This document shows positions 8,211 through 16,248 of a DNA stretch of 28,705 nt, in pieces. The stretch is from the NCBI GenBank assembly GCA_020849725.1, contig JADLAZ010000145.1, positions 1 through 28,705 of the forward strand, read 5' to 3'. Position numbers and translations under genes: made by a program. The DNA is from Chloroflexota bacterium. Lineage in GTDB: Bacteria > Chloroflexota > Chloroflexia > Thermomicrobiales > JADLAZ01. The notes below the pieces were generated by a model. That model searched no databases and was not told the origin of the DNA. It saw nothing but the letters and a program-made list of their open reading frames with translations. Numbering within the stretch: position 1 is the stretch's first letter; each line of letters starts with the position of its first letter.

Positions 8211-8903
8211 TCACGCCTGGGCGCTGTCGGTGATCTTGATCCAGCCATGGCGCAGCGCATAGATAACGGCCTGGGTGCGGTCGTTGACGGCCAGCTTGCG
8301 CAGGATGCTGGTGATGTGGTTCTTGACCGTCTGGTCGGAGATCGACAGCAGCCGGGCGATCTCCTTGTTGCTGTTGCCGCGCGCCACGCAGTCCAGAATC
8401 TCCACCTCGCGCGGCGTCAGTGGCGAGAACACCGACTCCGTCGCCGAGTCGACCTGGCTCAACTCGCGGAACTCATCCAGCACGCGCGAGGCGACGAACG
8501 GCCGCGACAGCACGTTTTCGTTGATGAGGTACTCGCCATGGCCGACGCGGCGCACCATCGACACCAGCTCCTCGGGGCTAATGTCCTTGGTGGCGTAGGC
8601 GGCGGCGCCGACACGGATCGAGTTGAAGAGCTGCTCGTCGTCCTGGTGCATCGTCAGGACGATGATGGCGCACTGCGGGTGCCGGCGCCGCAGGATACGC
8701 GTCACCTCCAGGCCGTTCATGCCCGGCAGGTTGATGTCGCAGACGATCACGTCCGGCGTAAGAAAGTCGGCCTGTTGGATGGCGGCCTGGCCGTCGCTGA
8801 CCTCGCCGACGACCTCCATGTCATGGTGCGCCTCCAGGGTCCAGCGGATGCCCTGGCGAAACAGCGGGTGATCGTCGACCAGCAGAATGCGGGTGCGGTT
8901 CAT
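8211..8903 (-). CDS. NarL/FixJ-type response regulator (REC-LuxR)
   Basis: 230-aa DNA-binding response regulator. Seen: receiver domain, residues about 5-122, with the acidic pair D10/D11, phosphorylation site D56 (VICDINLPG context), T83 and K105. After a linker comes a LuxR-type helix-turn-helix from about 162 to 222 (LTPREVEILDCVARGNSNKE, then SDQTVKNHI). GGAGGGAGAACAGAC precedes the ATG at 8903. It is encoded 129 nt downstream of the histidine kinase at 9033-10181 and is almost certainly its partner. Target genes cannot be read from the sequence. Confidence 0.95.
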   Translation of the reverse strand: MNRTRILLVDDHPLFRQGIRWTLEAHHDMEVVGEVSDGQAAIQQADFLTPDVIVCDINLPGMNGLEVTRILRRRHPQCAIIVLTMHQDDEQLFNSIRVGAAAYATKDISPEELVSMVRRVGHGEYLINENVLSRPFVASRVLDEFRELSQVDSATESVFSPLTPREVEILDCVARGNSNKEIARLLSISDQTVKNHITSILRKLAVNDRTQAVIYALRHGWIKITDSAQA

Positions 8904-8953
8904 GTCTGTTCTCCCTCCGACGCCCGCGCAGGGCAGAGCGCCATCCGGCCGTG

Positions 8954-8970
8954 CCGCGGTCCTTCCGCGG
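8954..8970. repeat. CCGCGG-N5-CCGCGG hairpin between kinase and regulator genes
   Basis: Two CCGCGG hexamers (8954-8959 and 8965-8970) form a 6-bp stem with a 5-nt loop in the 129-nt gap between the histidine-kinase stop and the regulator start. It is short, and GC-rich DNA makes such stems common, so function is doubtful. Confidence 0.3.
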
Positions 8971-9032
8971 TTGACGGCTGCCTGTGTGCCCGAGAGGATG
9001 CGGTGCGGCAGATGTCGGCCCCCATGCCTGGC

Positions 9033-10181
9033 CTACCGCTCCCCGCCCAAGGGCGCCGCCATGGCGATACTCGTCGCCATGCCGTTCGGCGGCGCCTCGC
9101 GCGTCAGTGCCTCGGTCTCGGCCAGCGGACCGGCGCGGCGCGGCAGATGCAACATGACGGTCGTGCCTCGGCCGGGGGTCGAGTCGATCGTCAGGCGCCC
9201 ACCGAGCAGACTCGCGCGCTCCTCCATGCCGAGCAGCCCGGCGCCGGATGGAATGGCCGGCCGCAGGTACTGGCGCTCGAAGCCCTTGCCATCGTCGACG
9301 ACGCGCAGCTCGACACCGTTGTCCGGCAGACCCCGCAACATCACCTGCACGGCCGTGGCCCCGGCATGCTTCTGAACGTTCTGCAGGCTTTCCTGCATGA
9401 CTCGGAACAGGACGATCTGCGTGCTGTCGTCGAGGATAAGTTCCGGTGACGGCAGGTCGAGGCCGATCGCGATGCCAAACGCCTTGTGGAAATCCTCGGT
9501 GTAGCGCGTCAGGGTGGCGTTCAGTCCCAGCGTCGCCAGCGTGGTCGGGCGCAGGTCGAACATGAATCGACGCACCTCGACCAGGCCCTCGCGCAGCGCC
9601 GTGCGCAGGCGATGCAACTCATGCTCCAATTCCTGGGGCGCGCGCGCGGCGACCAACTCGCAGTACTCCAGGCCGAGAATAGCGTTGGCCAGCACCTGCG
9701 CCGGGCCGTCGTGCACCTCGCGCGCCAGGCGCACGCGCTCCTCCTCCTGAGCGGCGATGCGGGCGGCGCGCACGGCGGCGGCCCACGGCGCGCCGGCCAG
9801 CCCGTTGGGGTCGGAGCCGAGCGCCTGCGCCTTGCCGGAGCGCACGAGGTTGGTCAGGTAATCGACCTTGACGCCGATGGCGCGCAGCCCGGCCATCGTC
9901 TGCTGCAGCGCCAACTCATCGCGATAGATGGCCTCGTGGTTGACGGCGAAGGGGCCGCCGCTCGGCCGCGAGGGCGCCTGGACGCTCGGCCCGGTCGGTG
10001 GGCTGGCCAGGCCGAAATCGAACAGGTGCTGGCGCATGCGGCGGTGCGCCGCCTCGGTATCGTGCCCGAGCGCACGGGCGCGCTCGTCGATCTGAGCCAG
10101 CGTGGTCAGGCACGTATCCAGCGCGGCGACGGCTTCCTTGAGGAGGGATTCCGCCGTGGTGGTTGGGGCCATTGGCGCCAT
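9033..10181 (-). CDS. DegS-like sensor histidine kinase (HisKA_3 / HATPase)
   Basis: 382-aa cytoplasmic sensor kinase; no membrane helix is visible. The reading frame is open upstream, but I choose ATG at 10181 because GGGAGGTGCG precedes it. Seen: an N-terminal helical, probably coiled-coil region (residues about 10-115), a HisKA_3 box with the phospho-accepting His157 in RLAREVHDGPAQVLA, then an HATPase_c domain with N box QESLQNVQKHA, G1 VVDDGKGF and G2 GLLGMEERA. The C-terminal tail of about 30 residues is low-complexity. The arrangement resembles DegS/NarX-type kinases that pair with NarL-type regulators, as at 8211-8903 just downstream. The soluble N-terminus suggests an intracellular signal; which one is unknown. 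Confidence 0.93.
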   Translation of the reverse strand: MAPMAPTTTAESLLKEAVAALDTCLTTLAQIDERARALGHDTEAAHRRMRQHLFDFGLASPPTGPSVQAPSRPSGGPFAVNHEAIYRDELALQQTMAGLRAIGVKVDYLTNLVRSGKAQALGSDPNGLAGAPWAAAVRAARIAAQEEERVRLAREVHDGPAQVLANAILGLEYCELVAARAPQELEHELHRLRTALREGLVEVRRFMFDLRPTTLATLGLNATLTRYTEDFHKAFGIAIGLDLPSPELILDDSTQIVLFRVMQESLQNVQKHAGATAVQVMLRGLPDNGVELRVVDDGKGFERQYLRPAIPSGAGLLGMEERASLLGGRLTIDSTPGRGTTVMLHLPRRAGPLAETEALTREAPPNGMATSIAMAAPLGGER

Positions 10182-10557
10182 CGCACCTCCCTTGTGTCTC
10201 CCAGCCCGCGGCGGCGTCAGGCCGGCTCCCTGTCGATGTCGTGCGGCGGGTCGCGTCACCTCACTCCGGCGCTCGCTCGTGAAAACCGCGCGGCGCGGCG
10301 CCAATCCGGCCGCTCCGCTCCAGGTGATCATCGATCTGCTGGCCGGCGCGAGTATAGCATCCTGCAGCGTGTATCGGCCGGTCATGGCTGAACTTTAGGA
10401 CCATTGGCGTCTGGCGCGCCGGCGCTGTGCGACAATGGCGCCGGTTCGCGGCGCTGCCCGGCTGGGGAGCGCGGGCTGATCGGGGCTACCGGGAAACGCG
10501 GTCGCGCGCTCGCGGTCGCGCCGGTTCGGGTGACGGAAGCGAAGTAGAGGCGCGGGC
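10182..10557. other. 376-nt divergent intergenic region
   Basis: Separates the minus-strand kinase gene from the plus-strand DUF1989 gene. It holds the extended -10 candidate for the kinase at 10351-10359. No convincing gene, and no clear promoter for the DUF1989 gene, is visible: a GACAAT at 10431 and a TTGGCG at 10404 are 21 nt apart, which is too far. Confidence 0.5.
10351..10359 (-). promoter_or_regulatory. Extended -10 promoter for the histidine-kinase/regulator genes
   Basis: On the minus strand the sequence reads TGCTATACT, an extended -10 (TGnTATACT). It predicts a start near 10344 and a leader of about 160 nt before the kinase ATG. No good -35 hexamer is present, as is usual for extended -10 promoters. 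Confidence 0.45.
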
Positions 10558-11187
10558 ATGACGACGGCAGAGGGCCGCGTGGCACGATTGCTGGTGAACA
10601 CGGGCGCTCGCCGCGGCGCGGCCGTTGACCTCCAGACCGGCGAAGCGCTGGAGGTGATCGATCTGCAGGGGCGGCAGACGGCGGTGCTGGTGGCGCTCAA
10701 CGCCGACAACCTGGACGAGGCGCTGTCGCCGGCGGTGACGCGCGGCCGGCTGAACAGCATCATGCTTCAGGTGCACGACCGGCTGTGGAGCAACCTCGGC
10801 CGACCAATGTTCGAGATCGAAGCCGACACGGTCGGCCGCCACGACCTGCTGCTGCCGGCTTACGATGTCGAGTACTACGAGCAGGTCCACAGCGCGCCTG
10901 GCCACGACAACGACCGGGCCAACCTGGCGCTGGCACTGCGCGAGTGGGGCATCGGCTACAGCGAGCTGCCCGAGCCGCTGACGCTGTTTGGCAATGTCGG
11001 CATCCGCCAGCGCGGCGAGCTGGAGATCCGCCGGTCGCTGGCGGAGGCCGGCGATCTGGTTCGCCTTCGGGCGCTCATGCCGGTCGTCGTCGCTGTCTCG
11101 GCTTCGCCGCACGACTACAACCTGCAGAACGACTACAGTCCGACCGAGCTCCTGCTGCGCGTGCTGACCGCGCCTGCTGACGGCTAG
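10558..11187 (+). CDS. DUF1989 / urea-carboxylase-associated family protein
   Basis: 209-aa soluble protein of the DUF1989 family, found with urea carboxylase and in other amine or amino-acid degradation loci. Seen: the family frame with an early DLQGRQTAVLVALN block, GRHDLLLPAYDVEYY, APGHDNDRANLALAL, and the C-terminal ALMPVVVAVSASPHDYN...SPTELLLRV. Canonical members as I remember them carry Cys in the GH-x-N-C and SACP-x-D segments. Here these read GHDND and SASPHD, and no Cys is present at those sites. The ATG has AGAGG eight bases upstream. It stands alone on the plus strand, divergent from the kinase; no urea carboxylase gene is nearby. Molecular function unknown. Confidence 0.85.
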   Translation: MTTAEGRVARLLVNTGARRGAAVDLQTGEALEVIDLQGRQTAVLVALNADNLDEALSPAVTRGRLNSIMLQVHDRLWSNLGRPMFEIEADTVGRHDLLLPAYDVEYYEQVHSAPGHDNDRANLALALREWGIGYSELPEPLTLFGNVGIRQRGELEIRRSLAEAGDLVRLRALMPVVVAVSASPHDYNLQNDYSPTELLLRVLTAPADG

Positions 11188-11206
11188 GGGTCCGCCAGAC
11201 GTGGTA

Positions 11207-11280
11207 GGGGCACCCCTGGTGGGTGCCCGGTTGGCCGCTGCCGCCAGCCGTCGATAGCGGGTACCCACCAGGGGTACCCC
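11207..11280. repeat. REP-like palindromic element (23-nt arms)
   Basis: Arms 11207-11229 and 11258-11280 are inverted repeats with 21 of 23 positions matching, around a 28-nt loop; the core is ACCCCTGGTGGGT. It fills the gap between the convergent DUF1989 and ABC-exporter genes. No T-tract flanks it. It resembles intergenic palindromes dispersed in many genomes and could act as a bidirectional transcription barrier. Only a search of the full genome would show whether it is repeated. Confidence 0.6.
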
Positions 11281-11353
11281 GACACGGAGGCGATGCGGCC
11301 CGGCGTCGGCAAGTGAGACCTGACACGCTACTAGCCAGTGGTGATGGCGCCGC

Positions 11354-13078
11354 CTATGGCGCCAGCGCGCCGTGTTGCGCGTCGTGCAGCCGGGCATAGG
11401 CATTCCCTGCCGCGACCAGGTCGGCGTGCCGTCCCTGCTCGGCGATGCCTGAACCATCCACGACCACGATGCGATCGGCCTCCCGGATCGTCGCCAGCCG
11501 GTGCGCGATGATCAGCGTCGTCCGGCCACGGGAGAGCTCGGCTAGCGACCGCTGGATCGCCCGCTCTGTCTCGGTGTCGAGCGATGAGGTCGCCTCATCC
11601 AGAATCAGGATCGGTGGGTCTTTCAGAAACATGCGCGCGATCGCCAACCGCTGCTTCTGTCCGCCCGACAGCTTGACGCCACGCTCGCCGATGACGGTAT
11701 CCAGCCGATCGGGCAAGTCCTGGATCAGGTCGCCCAACTGCGCTCGCTGCGCCGCGGCCAGGATGTCGGCCTCGGTGGCGTCGAGCCGGCCGTAGCCGAT
11801 GTTCTCGCGGATCGTGCCCGCGAAGAGGAAGACGTCCTGCTGCACCACGCCAATCTGCCGCCGCAGCGAGGCGAGTGTCATCGTCCGAATGTCGATGCCG
11901 TCGATGGTGATCCGCCCTGCCGTGACGTCATAGAACCGCGGCAGCAGCGCGCACAGGGTCGTCTTGCCGGCTCCCGACGGCCCAACGAACGCGATCGTCT
12001 CGCCCGGCGCGATCGACAGGTTGACGTCGTGCAGCACGGGCTGGTTCGGGGTGTAGGCGAAGTCCACGGCCTCATAGCGGAGCGTGCCGCGCAGCGCCGG
12101 CGCTGGCGTCGCGCCGGGCGAGTCCATAATGTCCGGGGCGATATCGAGCAACTCCGTATAGCGCCGGAAGCCAGCGATGCCCTTCGGGTAAGTCTCGAGT
12201 ACCGCTGTCATTTTCTCGACCGGTCGGAAGAAGACGCCGACCAGCAACAAGAACCCGACGAATCCGCCCTGCGTCAGAGTTCCCGCCAGCACGAAGTAGC
12301 TCCCGGCGACCAGGACGACCAACTGGGTGATGCGCATGCTCAGGTAGCTGAGCGACATGCTGGCCGCCATGAGTCGGTAGGCTTCCAGTTTCGTCGAGCG
12401 ATAGCCAGCGTTGTCGTGGGCGAAGAGGCGGCGCTCGTGGTCCTCGTTGGCGAAGGCCTGGACGACGCGGATGCCGCCGACGTTCTCCTCGATGCGCGCG
12501 TTGAAGGCGCCGACGCGACCGAAAAGCGCTCGCCAGTTGGCGGTCATCTTCCGGCCGTAGGCGGCCGAGAGCCAGGCCACGATTGGCACCAGCGCAGCGG
12601 TGATCAGCGCCAGTTGCGGCTGGATCGTGACCATCAGGGCGAAAGCGCCCAGGAAGGTCATGATCGCGATGAACAGGTCTTCCGGGCCATGGTGGGCGAT
12701 CTCGCCGATCTCCTCCAGGTCCTTCGTCACCCGCGCTACAAGATGGCCCGTCTTCTGGTTATCGTAGAAGCGAAACGACAGGCGCTGGAGATGGTCGAAA
12801 CTCTTGCGCCGCATGTCGGTCTCGATATTGATGCCGAGCATGTGGCCCCAGTAGGTCACGGTTGCCTGCAGGCCGGCGCTGAGCAGGTAGATGGCCAGCA
12901 GACCAATCGAGGCCAGCAGGATCAGGTTCCAATCACCGCTGGGCAGGAGGAGATCGACGAAGCCCCGCACCGCCATTGGGAAGCCCAGTTCCAGCAGGCC
13001 CGCGAGCACCGCGCACGAGAAGTCGAGCAGAAACAGGCCACGATAAGGTCGGTAATAGCTGAAAAACCGCCGCAGCAT
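11354..13078 (-). CDS. ABC exporter, fused membrane and ATPase domains (MsbA/LmrA-like)
   Basis: 574-aa half-transporter that would work as a homodimer or with a partner. Seen: six-helix transmembrane domain, residues about 15-300, with the coupling segment around HLQRLSFRFYDNQKTGHL. The nucleotide-binding domain follows, with Walker A GPSGAGKTT (366-374), Q-loop GVVQQDVFLF, signature LSGGQ (470-474), Walker B ILILDE (490-495), D-loop SSLD and switch His526. All catalytic motifs are intact. The start ATG at 13078 has AGGA eight bases upstream. The gene is alone on its strand and no second half-transporter is adjacent, so a homodimer is likely. Substrate (lipid, drug or peptide) cannot be inferred. 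Confidence 0.95.
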   Translation of the reverse strand: MLRRFFSYYRPYRGLFLLDFSCAVLAGLLELGFPMAVRGFVDLLLPSGDWNLILLASIGLLAIYLLSAGLQATVTYWGHMLGINIETDMRRKSFDHLQRLSFRFYDNQKTGHLVARVTKDLEEIGEIAHHGPEDLFIAIMTFLGAFALMVTIQPQLALITAALVPIVAWLSAAYGRKMTANWRALFGRVGAFNARIEENVGGIRVVQAFANEDHERRLFAHDNAGYRSTKLEAYRLMAASMSLSYLSMRITQLVVLVAGSYFVLAGTLTQGGFVGFLLLVGVFFRPVEKMTAVLETYPKGIAGFRRYTELLDIAPDIMDSPGATPAPALRGTLRYEAVDFAYTPNQPVLHDVNLSIAPGETIAFVGPSGAGKTTLCALLPRFYDVTAGRITIDGIDIRTMTLASLRRQIGVVQQDVFLFAGTIRENIGYGRLDATEADILAAAQRAQLGDLIQDLPDRLDTVIGERGVKLSGGQKQRLAIARMFLKDPPILILDEATSSLDTETERAIQRSLAELSRGRTTLIIAHRLATIREADRIVVVDGSGIAEQGRHADLVAAGNAYARLHDAQHGALAP

Positions 13079-13339
13079 CCGCTCAATCCTGTGCTGGTGG
13101 GCCGCTCACTGGCACGACGGTGGCCACGATGCCCAGACCTTCGAAGCCCGCGGCCGGGCTGATCAGGCGGCTCTTGAGTATACAGGCATGGACTGAGTGT
13201 CATGCCCCTCCCGCCGTGTCGATTGGCTGGCGTCGCCGCCAAGTGGTGGGCATGAGCACGGCGCAGTGATAGGCGCCTCCTGAATGGTGACGATCGAACT
13301 CCCATGGGGTCCTTATCAGGGACAATGAGGTGGCGGAGT
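13079..13339. other. Upstream region of the ABC exporter
   Basis: Holds the candidate exporter promoter at 13177-13203. I see no gene here. Short open frames are out of keeping with neighbouring coding style, and the segment leads into the degraded transposase. Confidence 0.4.
13177..13203 (-). promoter_or_regulatory. Candidate promoter of the ABC exporter
   Basis: On the minus strand ATGACA (13203-13198), a 15-nt spacer and TATACT (13182-13177). It predicts a start near 13170 and a leader of about 90 nt before the exporter ATG. The -10 is good; the spacer is short, so confidence is limited. Confidence 0.35.
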
Positions 13340-13725
13340 AGGCGGTGACCGAGTTCGCGAACGCGACTCGAGTGATGACCGGCAGATCCCGCGGGTGGTG
13401 CAACTGGCGACGGTGCTGGGCGATCAGCCCAGCGCGTTGCTGACCGCTGCTTGTGCCGACCCGGCCACGCTCAAGGCCGCCGACCGCTACTTCGACAACG
13501 ACACCAGCGCACCGATCCCCATCCTGGCCAGGCGGATCCGGGCCACCGATGGATGCCGCCGCCAGGCGCCCGTAATGCTGAGCTGGGGCTCGCGGTCGGG
13601 CCGATCGGGGAGGGGACCAGCCCTCCTAAACCGTGGCTTGGCCCGCCACGCCGCACTCGGCCCGGGCCTCCGGTGGGCTTATCGCTTCGTAGCGCGCTGG
13701 GTTCACGTCTCACTATCGAATAGAG
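13340..13725 (+). pseudogene. Degraded IS4-family transposase (Tn5-like N-terminal domain)
   Basis: Remnant of a transposase. Seen: from about 13398 in one frame VVQLATVLGDQPSALL, then CADPATLKAADRYFDNDT, which match the usual Tn5-like DNA-binding domain (RLATAL...QPGASLPQACGDPATLKAAYRFFDN as remembered). Upstream the TEFAN stretch at about 13348 is in another frame, and downstream family-like pieces (GPIGEGTSPP, GLARHAAL, and GLIAS-like bases near 13678) fall in different frames. Several frameshifts and the absence of the DDE core show it is dead. It ends close to the partial tRNA copy at 13743. Which IS it came from cannot be told, and I see no terminal inverted repeats. Confidence 0.6.
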
Positions 13726-13742
13726 CGGGCAAAATCACTTGG

Positions 13743-13791
13743 TTCTGCGCGGGATACCCTCGGAGGGACTCGAACCCCCAGCCTTCTGATC
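13743..13791 (-). repeat. 49-bp partial copy of tRNA-Arg 3' part (attachment-site-like)
   Basis: Exact direct repeat of 17042-17090. It contains the tRNA-Arg sequence from the end of the anticodon loop through the T arm, acceptor 3' strand and discriminator, plus 12 bp of downstream flank. Identity stops abruptly at 13791/17090. The 5' half of the tRNA is missing here, so it is not a functional gene. An intact tRNA at one end and a 3'-end copy in the same orientation at the other is the pattern left by tyrosine-recombinase integration at a tRNA. The reading frame of the truncated hydrolase runs through it. Confidence 0.85.
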
Positions 13792-14637
13792 GGAAGGAAG
13801 AAGGTCCATTTCGCGAGTCCACCGAGCGCGCCGTTGACCTGCGCCCGGCTCGCCGCTCGCCAGGCCAGCAGCTGGGCGCGCGCCGTCACCGCCGCGCTGG
13901 GCAGGGCGGTGCGCCCGCAGCTCGCCCACCTGCCGCGGCGGCAGCCCGGCCGAGATCGCCGCCGAAGGATCGACGAGGCGCAGCAGGCCGAACCAGGCCA
14001 GCCAGGACGTCACCTGCCGGGCGGCGGCGAGCAGCAGGTCGGCGGGCGGCGTCGGCCAGCGCGCCCACTGGTCGGGGTGCGAGGCGTCCGCCAGCACTAG
14101 GCCGGCGACCTCGTCCGGGTACCGGTCGGCGAAGGCGCGCGCCGGCAGGCCGCCGAAGGAGTGGCCGGCCAGCAGGTAGGGCGGAGCGACGCTGGCGGCG
14201 CGCAGGGCGGCGTGTAGCTCGGCGGCGATCGTGCGGACGTCGCGCGGCCGGGGGCTCGGATCGCTCCAGCCCAGGCCGGCGCGGTCGTAGGCGACGACTC
14301 GTGTGGTCGCCGCCAACTCGGTCTGCACCCAGTGCCAGTTGGGCGAGAACGAGACCAGACCCGCTTCAAGGACGACGGCGGGGCCGCCGTGCTCCCGGCC
14401 CATCTCCAGCAGGTGCAGCCGGAAGCCGCCGACATCCACCAGCCGGCCAGGCGGCGGGTAGGCGCGCCGGTCGCCCACGGCGGCGGCGGCGCGGTCTACC
14501 AGGCCGTTGCCGCCGAGGGCGACCAGGGCGATGGTCAGGCCGAGCAGCACGCGCCCGGCCCGGCGGAGGAGGGCACGCGCGCGTCCCGTCGGGCGCCGCT
14601 GGCTCGTCGCGTGAGGAGTCGAGATGCTTGTCGGCAT
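13792..14637 (-). pseudogene. Alpha/beta hydrolase, 3'-truncated
   Basis: N-terminal and central part of a membrane-anchored or secreted alpha/beta hydrolase. Start ATG 14637 is chosen because AGGAG lies six bases upstream. Seen: a hydrophobic anchor (VLLGLTIALVALGG), the strand-3 region VVLEAGLVSFSPNWHWV, RVVAYDRAGLGWSD, and the nucleophile elbow GHSFGG with its Ser, followed by PDEVAGLVLADASHPDQ. From about position 13925 downward the sequence turns into Arg/Ala/Gly-rich text unlike the family. The acid and His of the triad are not seen. The frame then runs through the tRNA copy to a stop at 13735. So the gene lost its 3' end at or near the repeat junction. It starts 38 nt after the intact CPBP gene. 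Confidence 0.75.
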
Positions 14638-14675
14638 GACGGACTCCTGGCTCCGATGTGATGACCGGTCCACAC

Positions 14676-15572
14676 CTAATCAGCCGCCATAGGTTGCTTT
14701 GCGGTGAGGATCGAATCGGCAGCGGGTAGGTCGTCGCGACGCGCCCAGACATACAACGCCATCAGCACCGATACCACCATCAGCCCGGCGCCGAACTCGG
14801 TGACGAAGAAATCGGTGAGCGGATAGCGCGCCATCAGCGGGTCATACACGTGCAGGAAGAAGACGTTGTGGCTGGCGTGCAGCACCACGGCGGGCCACAC
14901 GCTGCCGCTCTTGGCGCGGAACCAGTTGTACACGAATGTCAATGCGATGCTAGAGATGAAGAACATCGCCACCGCGAACGCCCTAGGCGCGGCGCTGTGG
15001 TAATCCGAGAACAGGATCAGGGGCAGGTGATAGAGTGCCCAGACGAGGCCACCGATCAGTGAGGCAGTGGTGAACGCGGTGTGGCGCCGGAGCTCTGGAT
15101 ACAGGAAGCCACGCCAGCCAAGCTCTTCGCCGAACGCGCCGGGCAGGGCTTTCAGGAAGACGACGGTGGCCAACAAGAGCGTGTAGACGACGACCAACTG
15201 CGCGGGGAGAGCGTCGGCCATGCCCAACTGCGATGCCACCTCGGCGACGACCTCCGTGGTGAAGCCACCCTGTCCGACGAGCCACGCGAACCCATAGACG
15301 GCCGCGCCGTAGAGGATCGGCAGCAGGTAGGCGAGCCCGAGCCACTTCGCCGGACCGGGCTTCCAGCCGAGGCCCGTCAGGTTGCGATCGAAGATCAGTT
15401 TGGTGATGATGGCGCTCAGGCCGGGGCACAGCATCAGCGGCAGCAGCCAGGGCGCGATGCCTTCCCCGCCCGTGATGATCTGTCCATAGAAGATGCTGCT
15501 CAATCCGAATGTCAGCGCGAGGAAGGTCACGATCCGTCCGATTCTTATCGGGCTCGATGAGTCTTGAATCAT
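14676..15572 (-). CDS. CPBP family intramembrane glutamic endopeptidase (intact)
   Basis: 298-aa polytopic membrane protein of the CPBP/Abi (Rce1-like) family. Seen: about eight hydrophobic segments and all three conserved motifs: EELGWRGFL (Glu149/Glu150, Arg154), WALYHLPL (His182), and VLHASHN (His232 and following). These are the residues that form the catalytic centre in Rce1-type proteases. AGAGGG precedes the ATG. Codon and base use look somewhat AT-richer than the flanks. It is the only whole gene in the tRNA-bounded segment, and a truncated gene of the same superfamily lies just upstream. Bacterial members act in bacteriocin self-immunity, peptide processing or unknown roles; none can be chosen here. 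Confidence 0.88.
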   Translation of the reverse strand: MIQDSSSPIRIGRIVTFLALTFGLSSIFYGQIITGGEGIAPWLLPLMLCPGLSAIITKLIFDRNLTGLGWKPGPAKWLGLAYLLPILYGAAVYGFAWLVGQGGFTTEVVAEVASQLGMADALPAQLVVVYTLLLATVVFLKALPGAFGEELGWRGFLYPELRRHTAFTTASLIGGLVWALYHLPLILFSDYHSAAPRAFAVAMFFISSIALTFVYNWFRAKSGSVWPAVVLHASHNVFFLHVYDPLMARYPLTDFFVTEFGAGLMVVSVLMALYVWARRDDLPAADSILTAKQPMAAD

Positions 15573-15721
15573 CTGATATTCCCTCTGAATCCACTACCGC
15601 ACCGAACATGTGCGCGGGAACATGAGCGGTGCCGCCCATGGTGCGCTGCCCCCTGCTGAAAGATGCCATCCACCGCGTGGGCGACGAAGCCTAAGACGGT
15701 CTCCGCGCGGTGGGCGGCGCG

Positions 15722-16078
15722 TCATCGATCGCGTCCCCCCGTGGGTCGGCGCCGCCCGGCATCGTCGCCCCGTCCGCCGGGCGCCACCCGGCGCACGGCC
15801 ACCAGCGTCAGGCCCAGGTCGCGCGCCCGGCTGAGCAGGCCGAGGGCCGCGGCGTACCAGGCGAGCCCGACGCGCCAGCGTGTCTGGCGGCGCACGAGGT
15901 CGGCGACGCCGGCCCGACCGGCGACGATCGGCGCGACGATGAGGGCGGCCAGCATCGGGCCGAAAGGGTTGAGCGTGCCGGGCCAGACGAGGGGCGTCCA
16001 CCAGCTCAGGACGAGCGCCAGGGCGAAGAACGCCGTCAGGGGGTGGTTCCTCACCACCAGGCCGAGATGAGCGAGCAT
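15722..16078 (-). pseudogene. Truncated CPBP-family gene, N-terminal fragment
   Basis: AGGAGG lies upstream of an ATG at 16078, and the first 75-80 residues look like the N-terminus of a CPBP protease: NHPLTAFFALALVLSWW, then GPMLAALIVAPIVAGRAGV, and RWRVGLAWYAAALG. After that the frame becomes Arg/Gly-rich and stops at 15722. The EExxxR and HxxxN catalytic motifs are absent, so it cannot be active. The 15573-15721 stretch below it holds no recognisable gene. I infer a deletion that removed the central and 3' portion. Confidence 0.65.
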
Positions 16079-16248
16079 CGAGCAATCCTCCTCACATCGC
16101 GCGTCTCACGGGGCCGACGACCCGCGGTCGGGTCGCGGGGCGCCGGTTGGGGGCACGATAGGCGGCGAGTGAGGGAGCCGTCGTCCCCCAGTGGGGGAGC
16201 GGCGTGGGGGATTTCCGGGCCGGCGATCGCCCGTCGCTGGCCGCTGCG

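Noticed and set aside
8052..9449. Plus-strand open frame of about 465 codons
   Set aside because: Lies opposite the response regulator and kinase, whose motifs are intact.
10182..10385. Upstream extension of the histidine-kinase frame
   Set aside because: ATG 10181 has a strong GGGAGG site, and the extension would start upstream of the likely promoter.
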